From contig CM049397.1 in NCBI GenBank assembly GCA_026929865.2, positions 930,001 through 994,000 on the forward strand: DNA of 64,000 nucleotides. The letters run 5' to 3'. Source of the DNA: Hyperoplus lanceolatus. Its lineage: Eukaryota; Chordata; Actinopteri; Uranoscopiformes; Ammodytidae. Positions 34,683-45,700 of this stretch are shown piece by piece (position 1 is the first letter of the stretch; each line of letters opens with the position of its first letter). The position numbers and the translations under genes are program-made. The notes below the pieces were generated by a model. That model had not been told where the DNA came from, made no database searches, and saw only the letters and a list, made by a program, of their open reading frames with translations.

Positions 34683-36107
34683 CACTATGTGCAAAATTTT
34701 TAGGCAAGTTGTATTTTTGAAGATTAATTTTATTATTGAACAACTACAGTGCTCTCAGTCAAACCAAAATGTTAAAAACCTAAACCTGAATATTTACGAA
34801 AGTAAAAGTGAGGTTTTGTCTTTCTTACGAGAATATATATATATATGTTTTGCTATTATTAGGAAACTATTAGTATGCAGAATTATTCTGCAACTAAATA
34901 AAAAAAACGAAAATGTTCCCATCTCACTTGTTTACTTTCATCTGTTAAAGTGAGAATAATAAAACAACTCAAAATGTACAAATAAAAATTTCCGACATGT
35001 CAAAAAAAAAAATCAGTGACCAACTGTAAATATCCCGTTTAAGCAGGGCCCACAGGTTCTCAATAGGGTTTAGGTCAGGTGAGGAAGGGGGTCATGTCAT
35101 TATTTTTTCATCCTTAAGGCCTTTACTGGCTAGCCATGCAATTGAGTACTTTGATGCATGTGATGGAGCATTGTCTTGCATAAAAATCATTGTCTTCTTG
35201 AAAGATGCAGACTTTTTCCTGTACCACTGCTTGAAGAAAGTATCTTCTAAATGGCAGTAGGTTTGGGAGTTGATTTTGAGGCCATCTTCAACCTGAAAAG
35301 GTCCAACTAGCTCATCTTTAAAGGCAACTATTAGTATACTTTCTTCAAGCAGTGGTACAGGAAATCAGTACACCTCTCGGAACAGTGTCTGGGAGGCTGT
35401 GGTTGCTGCTGCACAAAAAGTTGATCGTCAACAGATCAAGAAACTGACAAACTCCATGAATGGAAGGCTTGTGACAGTTATTGAAAAGAAGGGTGGCTAT
35501 ATTGGTCACTGATGTCGGAATTTTTTTTTTGTAAATTTTGAGTTGTTTTATTATTCTCACTTTAACAGATGAAAGTAAACAAGTGAGATGGGAACATTTT
35601 AGTTTTTTTATTTAGTTGCAGAATAATTCGGCATACTAATATTTGCCTAATAATAGCAAAACATATATATATTCTCGTAAGAAAGACAAAACCTCACTTT
35701 TACTTTCGTAAACATTCAGGTTTAGGTTCTTTAAAGGCCTACTTCACCGGTTTGAATATGAAGGTGTATTGAATTCTGAGATCCTATGTAGTATAAATGT
35801 GCGAAACAAATTGAAATCGGTTCATCCTAGCCTGAGAAAAGGCAGAAAGAGTGTTTTTTTTAACCCTATATTTGTCTTTCTTGTGACATCACAGAAAGAG
35901 AAATATAGGGTTAAAAAAAAACTTACTTTGTAAATATTACTGTGATGTCTTTTACTGTGACATCACAGTAATATTTACAAAGTACATTCATATTCAAACC
36001 GGTGAAGTAGGCCTTTAACATTTTGGATTGACCGAGAGCACTGTAGTTGTTCAATAATAAAATTAATCCTCAAAAATACAACTTGCCTAAAAATTTTGCA
36101 CACAGTG
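34683..36107. mobile_element. Tc1-like element, long terminal repeats, rearranged transposase
   Basis: Terminal repeats of about 330 bp start CACTATGTGCAAAATTTTTA and CACTGTGTGCAAAATTTTTA; the right one is followed by TA. The minus strand (35330 down to 35040) encodes the middle of a Tc1 transposase (FFKQWYRKKS, MIFMQDNAPSHASKYS, PPSSPDLNPIENLW). The plus strand (35337-35512) encodes TFFKQWYRK, then, frame-shifted, the C-terminus SVWEAVVAAAQKVDRQQIKK to GGYIGH and a stop. A 280-bp MITE sits in the right repeat. Confidence 0.9.
35735..36014. mobile_element. 280-bp TTAA MITE inside the Tc1 right repeat
   Basis: AGGCCTACTTCACCGGTTTG is inverted at the other end, with TTAA on both sides (35731-35734, 36015-36018). 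The left terminal repeat of the host Tc1 keeps the empty site. Contains a strong inner hairpin around gtgacatcacag. Confidence 0.92.
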
Positions 36108-37108
36108 TATGAATGGAGTTTCAACATAACTTCACCTGCTTAATAACAGTCCAGGCCTGAGGACATCCACACATCAATATTAAGACATTGTGCCACATAC
36201 TGGTGACAGGGATAGCACCACTTACTGTCCGATTGTCCTTTAGCCCTCCAGAACCCAAGCTATTTTGGACCATTTCAGTTTGTTTGGATTTATTATCTAA
36301 TAACGCTTGTATAACATTAACCCTTTAATGCACAGTCAAATAAGCATCATCACATCATTTCCAGGACAACCTGGGCTATAAGAATATTTTTGCTGCAGTG
36401 ATGTTATTTGAATGTAATACTAGTGACAAACAAAACAAAAACAAAAACGTACATTGAATATCACACATATTTATTGAAATGACACACATAGCAATATTGT
36501 ATCAGCTTTTTCTTGCCTAATACACTTCTCCCAAGTCTTGGGAGTCAGAAAAAAAACATAACTTATACAGTATACAAACCACTACAGCTCTTCAAAAACA
36601 GTCCATATATTTCTTCCCTTATGCCATTTCCTAGTGCCATTCTCATAGACTGTATGTATTAGAAGCATTTCCACAAGAAACAGAGGCCACAGAGGTAATT
36701 TGGGTCAGTCAAATTTGCATTTCTCGACTTTATTGGATTGGCCCTGAAGCATACTCATAGACCAGCATTCCATTGCTGGACAGACGTAAACAAACCCCTG
36801 ATAGGTCGAATTATTCTCCAGAGCATCATGGAAAAGCTAATAGGGCTTTAACAACAAAGCTTAGAACAGTAAACAATCGAAAATGGATAGTGTAGACCAA
36901 AATACTATCAATCTTGGATCTAAAGTATGGATTTATTGCACAAAGTCATCTAAAAGAAGCACAAGTTCAAGGAAAAGAAGCACACATTGTGGAGCTTTAT
37001 TACTAAGTGACAGAAGCTTATTTTTGGCTGTATACGCAGACACTTGGAATTACGCTTTTCTTTTCAGCTACTGGATAGTGTAAGTGGTTTTCTTTCGGCA
37101 ATTGTTAA

Positions 37109-37490
37109 AGAGGACCTATAAAAAAAATTCCCTGCTTACTGTCTGGGGTGGCTGCAGGTGGCTGTGCACAGCCTCAACACTCCGATGCAGTTCGCGGCAG
37201 CCTAGTGTCTAGTTTCCGGGTTTTATCTACGTAGATAAAGCGGATTTTCCATGTATGGTCATGCTGCTACACACTCAGACATGTCCCTGTCCCCCCTCCC
37301 CGCCTGTTTAAATCTGCTCGCGCTCACACTGCAGTCCGCTCAGTGTAACATGAAACTAGGGGGCGTGCCTGTTGCTATGCCTTCTCTGATTGGCCAGGTT
37401 CAAACAGAGTGCAGAGGGACAGAGCGTTTTTGCTGAGAGGCTAGACTGCAGTACCAAAGTTAGACTGTAAAATAGTATAATAGCACCCCT
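37109..37490. mobile_element. 382-bp TTAA MITE
   Basis: AGAGGACCTAT at the left and, reversed, AGGGGTGCTAT at the right, between TTAA sites (37105-37108, 37491-37494). GC-rich interior without coding capacity. Confidence 0.75.
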
Positions 37491-37629
37491 TTAAAACAAA
37501 ACGTGCATTTTCAACCCGCTGTCTGGTTTTGGGGTAGGAGGAACGGGGCTGGCCCACGCCCTGACGAGTGCAGGGGTGCGACGGCCCATTCATCGCTGCT
37601 TGCAACTTGAATTTATGATTCTATTACTC

Positions 37630-38080
37630 ATTCCAGTAACACTTTATATTAATGGTACATAAGTCATGAATTCATGTCTGAATTAATGCATGAAAATGCA
37701 CAAATTCATCCATGTCGTACTTCATGAACCATCAGTAATTCACTAGGATTAATGCTATCTCATGTTTGATTTAACACAGGAACAATACATTTTTTAATGC
37801 TTCAGCTAAGGTATGTTAGTCATCATGATCTTTGAGTTATTACTGATGATCATGTCTGACCAGTCACACCAATACACATGTGTTTTGTTAAATACCAAGT
37901 GTTGAAATCATGATGAACTAAGCATTAATATTTCATGACTTCATCATGTTTGTGGCCCCTAAAATGAAGTAGTGACTGAGTATATCAAGTTGATACTTGA
38001 TATAGTGGAACCAGGTCACCACTTCATTTGAAGGGCAAAAAAACATGATGAAGTCATGTTATCCACCATACTTCTTCTTA
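37630..38080. repeat. GTAACACTTTATATTA dispersed repeat
   Basis: Starts gtaacactttatattaatgg, with many cat(c/g)atgaa motifs and an internal inverted repeat around tcaagttgatacttga. Confidence 0.5.
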
Positions 38081-38111
38081 TTATTATTATTATTATTTAT
38101 TAAGTTACAGG

Positions 38112-38264
38112 CCCTCAGATCACGTGTGGTTTTGCTTCGTAATGCTGGTTCACTTGCAAAAGGGGCAATATGAAAGTGGACCACACCAAACAAAAAAATC
38201 TAAACTCTATTTGGTCTGGACCAAAGCAAGTGAACTAGCGGACTTTCCCAGTGTGAATACACCC
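38112..38264 (-). mobile_element. partial copy of the GGGTGTATTCACAC element
   Basis: Reverse complement closely matches 10227-10380, with the end GTGAATACACCC at 38264. Confidence 0.85.
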
Positions 38265-39302
38265 TAAGAGAGCCAACCAGCTCACAGTGACATAAGGCAG
38301 ACTTCTCTATATGGTCATGCTGCTGCATGCACCAAGCTGTCAGTTTGTTTACGGTACTTCAGTCCATGGATGTTAACAAAAGAAGGAGACAGAGTTCACT
38401 GTGGTTCAGGTGAGACCTGCAGCTTTTCTTGTGTTGATAAAAAAAGAAACGAAGATACCTTCTTGGAGTACACTTTAAGTGTTGACCTCCTGTAAAATAG
38501 TAAAGGATGGATAATTAATTTGTAACAGAAGCACTTCCTTAATATTACCACCTAGAGGTATTAGTACCAGTCTGCACTGCAAGTAGTTACAAGTGTAAAG
38601 AAAACCCTTGATGAAATGAGTTGACACTTCTATTGACCAAGTACTTGAACACTTTCTGTCATACTCGCCATGTTTGTCAAGTAGATGGAAAGCAAGACGC
38701 AGCTGCCAATGGCACCTTTGCATTCGTTGGCTATTGAATAGGAGACATTTTTAAATATGATAGATAATCTTGGGTGATTTGTTCCCAATTTTGATGCCAA
38801 AGCAAGATTTATTTCTTGTGGACTGATGTGAGGTAGTTGTGGTCTGAAGAGTGTTAGGACTGTGGGGACTGGAGCTGTCCTTCAGTCAGGTGAGGATAGA
38901 TAGAAAAAACAGTGACATACAATTCCAAGAGGCTAAATAAACTATATACAACTAAAGAAAGTATATTTAGCTACTGAAAAAAGAGGCTTTAGCGTAAAGA
39001 CTTGAAGAGTTTTACGTTGCCAGTGGAGACAAAATGTTGGTTTATTGAGACAATAATCTGTAAGCACATATCCGGCAAAATCAATGTGGTAGCCTGAATG
39101 GACCCAGAGCTCGGTGCTTGTTAACACAAGAAGACCTGAAAAGGTTGGCCTGTACCATGGTTTCCAGTCAGCCACACTGGGTAGAACAAGGTAAATGAAA
39201 GGCGAAAGTTGGTTGAGTTTACTGTAAAGTGGCCTATTCACCATTACAATCTCATTCAATCAGATTATATACATCTTTAATTTCACAGACTTATAGAAAT
39301 CA
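38265..39302. other. intergenic / possible pdzd2 3' UTR
   Basis: No coding signal for the missing second half of PDZ6 on the minus strand. An AATAAA occurs on the minus strand near 38810, but nothing ties it to pdzd2. Confidence 0.35.
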
Positions 39303-39391
39303 CCTTCAAAGATGTGTTTCACAATGATAAATGCCCAGGCCAGCTGAGGACTTGTGCAGCTCCACTGTTAAACCACCGTCTGGATCCACTA
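39303..39391 (-). pseudogene. pdzd2: broken remnant of the pdzd2 PDZ6 exon
   Basis: After a pyrimidine-rich tract and CTCTCAG there are 89 bp that in one frame read VDPDGGLTVELHKSSAGLG, like the start of mammalian PDZ6. The next strand, FIIVKHIFEG, is in another frame, and the roughly 14 residues that should lie between them are absent. Read in the phase left by the previous exon (0), the block starts with TAG. Read in the phase of its own homology, it stops (TGA) just before the donor. No final exon with the rest of PDZ6 was found in 31.2-39.3 kb. An assembly error is the main alternative. Confidence 0.6.
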
Positions 39392-39574
39392 CTGAGAGAT
39401 ATACAAAAAAAAAAACAGAATTACGGACATGGAAATTGAATCTAGATAGTTAATGAGAAGTTGCTATCACTTATTATTGGAGCCAAAAATGAATTTACTG
39501 CAAGCTGATGAGGAGGGACTACTTTAACCCCATAAAGACTAAAAGATTTTCTATAGAAATATCGTAAGCCTTAC

Positions 39575-39772
39575 CTGTTGATTCAGTTCATTGTCCTTGT
39601 TCTTACAAATGACGACTAAGGCTTGATTGATAAGCCTGGCTTGATGAAGGCAAGATATAGCCTGTCCGTGGGATTTACCCTCCAGGGATGTGCCATTTAT
39701 GGATAAAATGCTGTCCCCTTTCTGGATTGTGCCTTCAAGGCTAGCTGCACCTTTGGTGAAGACCCGATGTAC
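39575..39772 (-). CDS. pdzd2: pdzd2 exon: second half of PDZ5, last intact coding exon
   Basis: 198 bp between TTGTGTCCAG and GTAAGG. It reads VHRVFTKGAASLEGTIQKGD, then SILSINGTSLEGKSHGQAIS, then CLHQARLINQALVVICKN. It completes PDZ5 and ends in phase 0 after NELNQQ. The next exon-like block begins with TAG in this phase. Confidence 0.93.
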
Positions 39773-42700
39773 CTGGACACAAAAAGTATGTCTCAAAGAA
39801 TTACCAACTGTCCAGAGATATTGGTGAGAACTATTAAAACACTAGTTGACTTGTCTCTAATTATTCTGTTTAACTTAACAGTTGTATACCTTTCATTCAT
39901 ACGTCATTGTCATTTCATTGTAAACGTATTGTTATCAAGCAGGTGGCATTATACCATCAAACCCCTTTACCAAGTCATGAGTCGTCAGGAATCTTACAAA
40001 AACAGGTTATACAGTGGGGAACATAATAGAACTGTAACCAGAGTGCTGTACACCACCGCTTCATCTTCTATTTTATTTATGTCAAATGTTGAATGAATAA
40101 ATATCCAACAAAATACTTTACATACATCCTGTAAGCAAATAAGAATTATGTGAAAGTCGCACCTTAACGTCCTGTCATTCATTGTTTGTGCGTGTTTAAA
40201 ATAAGCAGCTATACCTGCATTTAATCAATGAGATAATTAAACTACTGCTAAAATGTTTTAGTATATTATTTGTGAGACAAGGGGGTGACTGTAATTAATT
40301 AAAGCTTAACAGCCAAATATGTTTGAAACACATCAGCGATGCAGCCTGTGACAGAACAAGAGTATTCTTCTCTGCTATCATAGCATTTTTTATCATAGCC
40401 GACCCGCTCTACCACCTGAGCCATGGTCGCCCCGATCAATCTCTATTCATACAGAAATCACTAAAACAGTGTGTGCAGTTCATAACACATGTCCCGGTCG
40501 TTCAGCTCTGCAGTAATTGCCAGATAGAATTTTGAGTATTCTGCTCGTTTTTATCCAATCAGGAGACAGAGCGCTATCAAGAGGCGGGTCCCTGTGCCTG
40601 TGAACGATGACTCGCTGCTCTCCATCACAGCACTATCTAATGAAGACGGCTGTGTGTTCATGTGGTGGTGACGTAGGGACGAGCGAGGGGACTGCTAACT
40701 GCAGTCACTGACAGGAAGTTAGCTCAAGGACCAAATCGCTTACTTCTCCTTTAAAATTTAACAAAAGCTTGCCAAAAGGACTTTAAAACAGTCTCAGCTG
40801 AGGACAGTATAGAAATTCATATAACTAAATACATCTCATGCCAATGTATCTCCTCTTCTCATTCTCTAGATAAAAAGCTATTCACACTATAAGTTATTCA
40901 TAAAAGTCTCAAAAGTGTGTGTAGGACTTTATTACCTACTAGTAGTAATATTAAGAAAGACCCCATGACAACTTGCAATGCACATTCACACCAAACTGAA
41001 TGATATCCAGCACTGCATTTACACAGTCAGTCCCTCCTGGGGCCAGTTGCATGAAGCACCTTTAGTTTTCTACTGAAGTATTACGTAAGGTTAAATGTCT
41101 CCTTAGCTGAGGGTTCGTGAGCTTCTAAATACTGTACTTACAGTTATTTCCTTCTGCTCGCGGTCAACTCCACCAGCAATACTGAAACCAAGTCCTGAAC
41201 CTCCTTCTTTATTCAGGACAATGAGGTGAGTATTATGGTTAACCTGCCGAGAGTTTAGACAGTCAATGAGGAAACAAAAATTCATGTAGAAAGAAGGAAT
41301 AAAAATAAAAATAGTCTACTTAACGTGTTGAATATTAAATGACAGGTGAAACAGGTCTTGTAAATGTATATAAAGTTACCTCTGAGAGGGCCTTGACCTC
41401 CTCTAGCAGGGCAGATACATGGGATTTAACTGTCAGGGAAGACAACAGGGTTTGCAACTCACAGTGGCTCCGAGGAGAAGTAGCCAGCTCTTTTAAACTG
41501 TAGACAAAATGAGTAAAAGTTAAGATATTTACTGTATTTTTTCCACTTATTACTATTTCAAACAATACCTATTAATGTATTCGAATAGAAGGACCACAAT
41601 GAAATTAGGTGCACAAATATTATTGGTTGGCTCGCTCATTTTATTTTAACTTTATAATATCTGTACTGCCCAGCAGGAAATAGCACAGTTTCAGACATTG
41701 ATAAAGGCTTTCACTTTCTCCTGTTCCTTGGCATTTAGAAACAGTATGACCAGACGTACCACCAGCAATGGAAGATTTACAACCTTCAACATTGGTATAA
41801 ACTGTCCTGTGTGCTACATGTACCTGGAAGTTTGCTTTAAAAGTACCGCTCATACGGTAACACTTTCTATGAAGGTCACCTATATAATGCATTATAAGCA
41901 CTTTCATGAGACATTATAATGCGTCTATAAGGCTTTATAAAATACATTATAAATGTTAATCATGCATGACAACTTATAACACCTTTTATAAAGTATTATA
42001 AGTGGTGGACATAACATATTATAAGTTCAGCATTCATAATGCTTTATACCTCAATGTCAAAGTGACATCAGTGTTTATAATAAATAATCGGACACCTGTT
42101 GCACATTATTAACTAACTAACTCAATTATAAGGCACTACGATCAGTATTTAGTGGCTCTCAGTAAAGTGTAAGACAAAACAAATTAAAATGAATATCAAA
42201 GCCATGTGTTTATTTTCCTGAACAAAATGTTACATTTTGCCAATGCACATTACCTAATGTCATTCAACAGACATCCAAGAGCATGAAAACTAGCTTTATA
42301 TTTTTTTTATAGCCCGTTTCCCGTGATCTCTAGATACATTTCTGGAGATCAAGGGATAACTGAGCTGGTTTTCAACTCATTACTTATTCATTTATGTGCC
42401 GCTATCCCCAGGTCACCAGTTATTCATCTTTTTCCCGGCTTCCGTACCTATGTCTCTTCCTGTGTTTATCAGGAGTGCCACTTCTTACAGCTGTGGCGAT
42501 CGTAGGCTGAACTGAAATGTCAGATCAGGGAGGAATGTGTATTGATCTGTTACACCTTTCCTGGTATTTGGCCTCCAGACCGTAGTCGAAGGAGCACAGG
42601 GGAGACATTCCCTTCAGGGCCGATGTTCTTTTGGGGTTAACACCTTTCACTTCCCCTGGTAGTGTTTTTTTTTTTTTTTAACTTTATTTATACAAGTAAA

Positions 42701-45700
42701 TCCCATTGAGACCGAAGACTCTTTTGCAAGGGAGACCAGTTTTCCTTTCCCACGTTACCAATCACACACACATTCATACACCGATAGCAGGCTAACTATC
42801 GACATTCACACGAGGCAAGGTAGGCGAAGTGTCTTGCCCAAGGACACAACGACCATGACACAGGTGGCAGGGCGGGGATCAAACCTCCAACCCTTTGACC
42901 TTTTTTCATCAGCCGACCCGCTCTACCACCTGAGCCACAGTCGCCCCAAAGGGCTTGCCTTAGGGCCGGAATGATGAGGCCACCCTTCTTGAGAAGCTGG
43001 TCACTTTATTCTTGGTTAACAGTCACTTTCCAGTACATTAGCTTATGCTGCATTCTCTCGCTTGCACACACACAGCCAGGCTCATTTTTTCCTTCGCTTG
43101 ATTGACACCAAACACGCTACCGCTCAATCTCCTCACCTGTCCACTGACATCACTTACACAATACACTGCCATTCTCGCCATTCTCACTACTCTCCAAACA
43201 AATCCATTAGATTATATTTCAATCAAGCGCTCACACAGGCAGAAATTGCATTGTGTCTCTGTGTTAAGACATACTATTCAGATCAGTGCTCATCATTTAA
43301 GGAGAAGGCTAGCCTGGCTGCAGCTATACAGGCGACGGCACAGTGATCCTACTGAGGTTGTTAACATTGCTGTACGCCCTCTCTCTAGTTGTCTCGCACA
43401 GCCAGACCAAACTGCAGCAAGTAGTATGTCTGGAATCGAGCTACACTCAACAAAAATATAAACGCAACACTTTTGTTTTTGCTCCCAATTTCATGAGATG
43501 GACTTAAAGATCTAAAATTCATTCCAGATACACAATTGTACCATTTCTCTCAAACATTGTTCACAAATCTGTCTAAATGTGTGATAGTGAGCACTTCTGC
43601 TTTGCTGAGATAATCCATCCCACCTAACAGGTGTGCCACATCAAGATGCTGATCTGACATCATGATTAGTGCACAGGTATGCCTTAGACTGTCCACAATT
43701 AAAGGCCACTCTGAAATGTGCATTTTTTTTGCTTTATTGGGGGTCTGGGGACTCAGAACCAGTCAGTATCTGGTGTGACCACCATTTGCCTCATGCAGTG
43801 CAACACATCTTCTTCGCATAGAGTTTATCAGATTGTCAATTGTGGCCTGTGGAATGTTGGTCCACTCCTCTTCAATGGCTGTGCGAAGTTGCTGGAGACG
43901 GCTTATGGTGGAGAAATGAACATTCAATGCACGAGCCACAGATTTGGTTGACATTCCTGCTGTCAGCATGCCAATTGCACGCTCCCTCAATGCTTGTGGC
44001 ACCTGTGGCATTTTGCTGTGAGACAAAACTGCACATTTCAGGGTGGCCTTTTATTGTGGACAGTCTAAGGCACACCTGTGCACTAATCATGATGTCAGAT
44101 CAGCATCTTGATGTGGCACACCTGTGAGGTGGGATGGATTATCTCAGCAGAGCAGAAGTGCTCACTATCACACATTTCGACAGATTTGTGAACAATGTTT
44201 GAGAGAAATGGTACAATTGTGTATCTGAAATGAATTTTAGATCTTTAAGTCCATCTCATGAAAAATGGGAGCAAAAACAAAAGTGTTGCGTTTATATTTT
44301 TGTTGAGTGTAGTTTAAAAGGTAGAAAAAAGCTGAAAGGCGACCCATCATGTCATTAAAGAGCTGAACATTTTGGTATTTGTATGGTTAAAATAGCTGAA
44401 GATTTGAAGGAGGTATGAAGGTCCAAAAACGTACGGAAGAAGAAGTAAAAATAATAAAGATTTGGATAACAATAGTGTGAATGCTGGAAGCTCCAGCATT
44501 CACACTAATAATAAAGATTTGAAGAACAATAGTGTGAATGCTCCAGCTTTCACACTAACTAACTAAGTGAATTAAGTACCTGATGGGTACAGTACTGGCA
44601 TAGAAATATGTGTACATCGAAAAACGTTAGTGCCAGTCAGCTTATGTTTCAAAATGAGAGATGATGTAGACAATCAGAGGTTATACTTACCTAAAGGCTT
44701 AGCAATCAGCATCTCACTACTTCATAAAAGTTCATATATTTCCCTGACAAATTACTATATTAACATATTCTTAAAATCATATTGGCTTGCCCGATATATT
44801 TTTGGAACTACTAAAACTACTTCTTACTAACTTGCAACAATAGTGTCTGATGAAGTGTCAAGTTTCTAGTTTCTAGTCGGTATCAGTCTTAATTAAAGAA
44901 AACTTACTCTGAAAATGTTACACTTTTATTTCCACTAATTAATTTCTAATTAAAAATTAAAAAGGTACAGTATCAATTCTCACAATAAAACTTTGATTGT
45001 ACAAACACATGATAAAACCTTACAGCTTATTATGAATTCAGTCTTATTAGTTACCTTTAATAATCTATTGCAGAATTGTTGCAGTCTGCCACAGTGACAC
45101 AAGCTAACCACTGGTAGGTTAGGCAGCTTAGTCTGACATTTTCAATCCAAACCGTTTGAATTAAACCCCCCACCTGACGGAGCAGCTGGGCGCTTGTCCA
45201 TGGCTCTCTATGGGTTGTTCAATGGTGCTTTCTGGAGGAGTGTCTTCGGTGGAACCAGAATCACCTCCGCTCAAACTGTTCACATCCACTTTGGTCAGGG
45301 GTGCAAAAGCTATCACTGAAGCTTTGGTAAATATATTGGGATTTAGACCAGGTTCAGTTTGATCTATTTCAGAAACATGTCCTCTGGTAAAGTCCTCTGT
45401 GAATACTTTTTCCAGTTCAGGCATACTGAGAGCCCTGAGCTGCCGCACCTTGCTGCAGGGAAGTCTGCCGGGTTTCCTTGGAAACACCTGAGGTGTATGT
45501 GGTGCAATCCCATCTGGAGCTTTCTCAACAACAGCCTCAGGATTGGACTCAGTTAGTGCTTTAGCAACAAGAGGTGAGCAGGGCGTGGTAGGGATTAGAT
45601 CCTCCACATAGGAACTAAAACTCCTCTGCTGTGCCTCGCAGTCAATAGAATTAACCAAGCCCATATAACCAGCAATCCTTTGGCTGAGCGATGCTCTGTA

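Noticed and set aside
36121..36240. Minus-strand AWTVIKQVK, resembling the last helix of PDZ6 (DAWNIMKSV)
   Set aside because: Only about nine residues fit, a stop follows at once, and no GDEI or GKPL motif precedes it. Probably chance, although a decayed last pdzd2 exon cannot be excluded.
38942..39259. 105-aa minus-strand ORF beside the PDZ6 remnant
   Set aside because: No resemblance to any PDZ segment in any frame and no good acceptor; treated as intergenic.
43102..43461. Two overlapping plus-strand ORFs of 94 and 119 aa
   Set aside because: No recognisable domain, lie in a pdzd2 intron between a SINE and a Tc1, opposite strand; likely chance.
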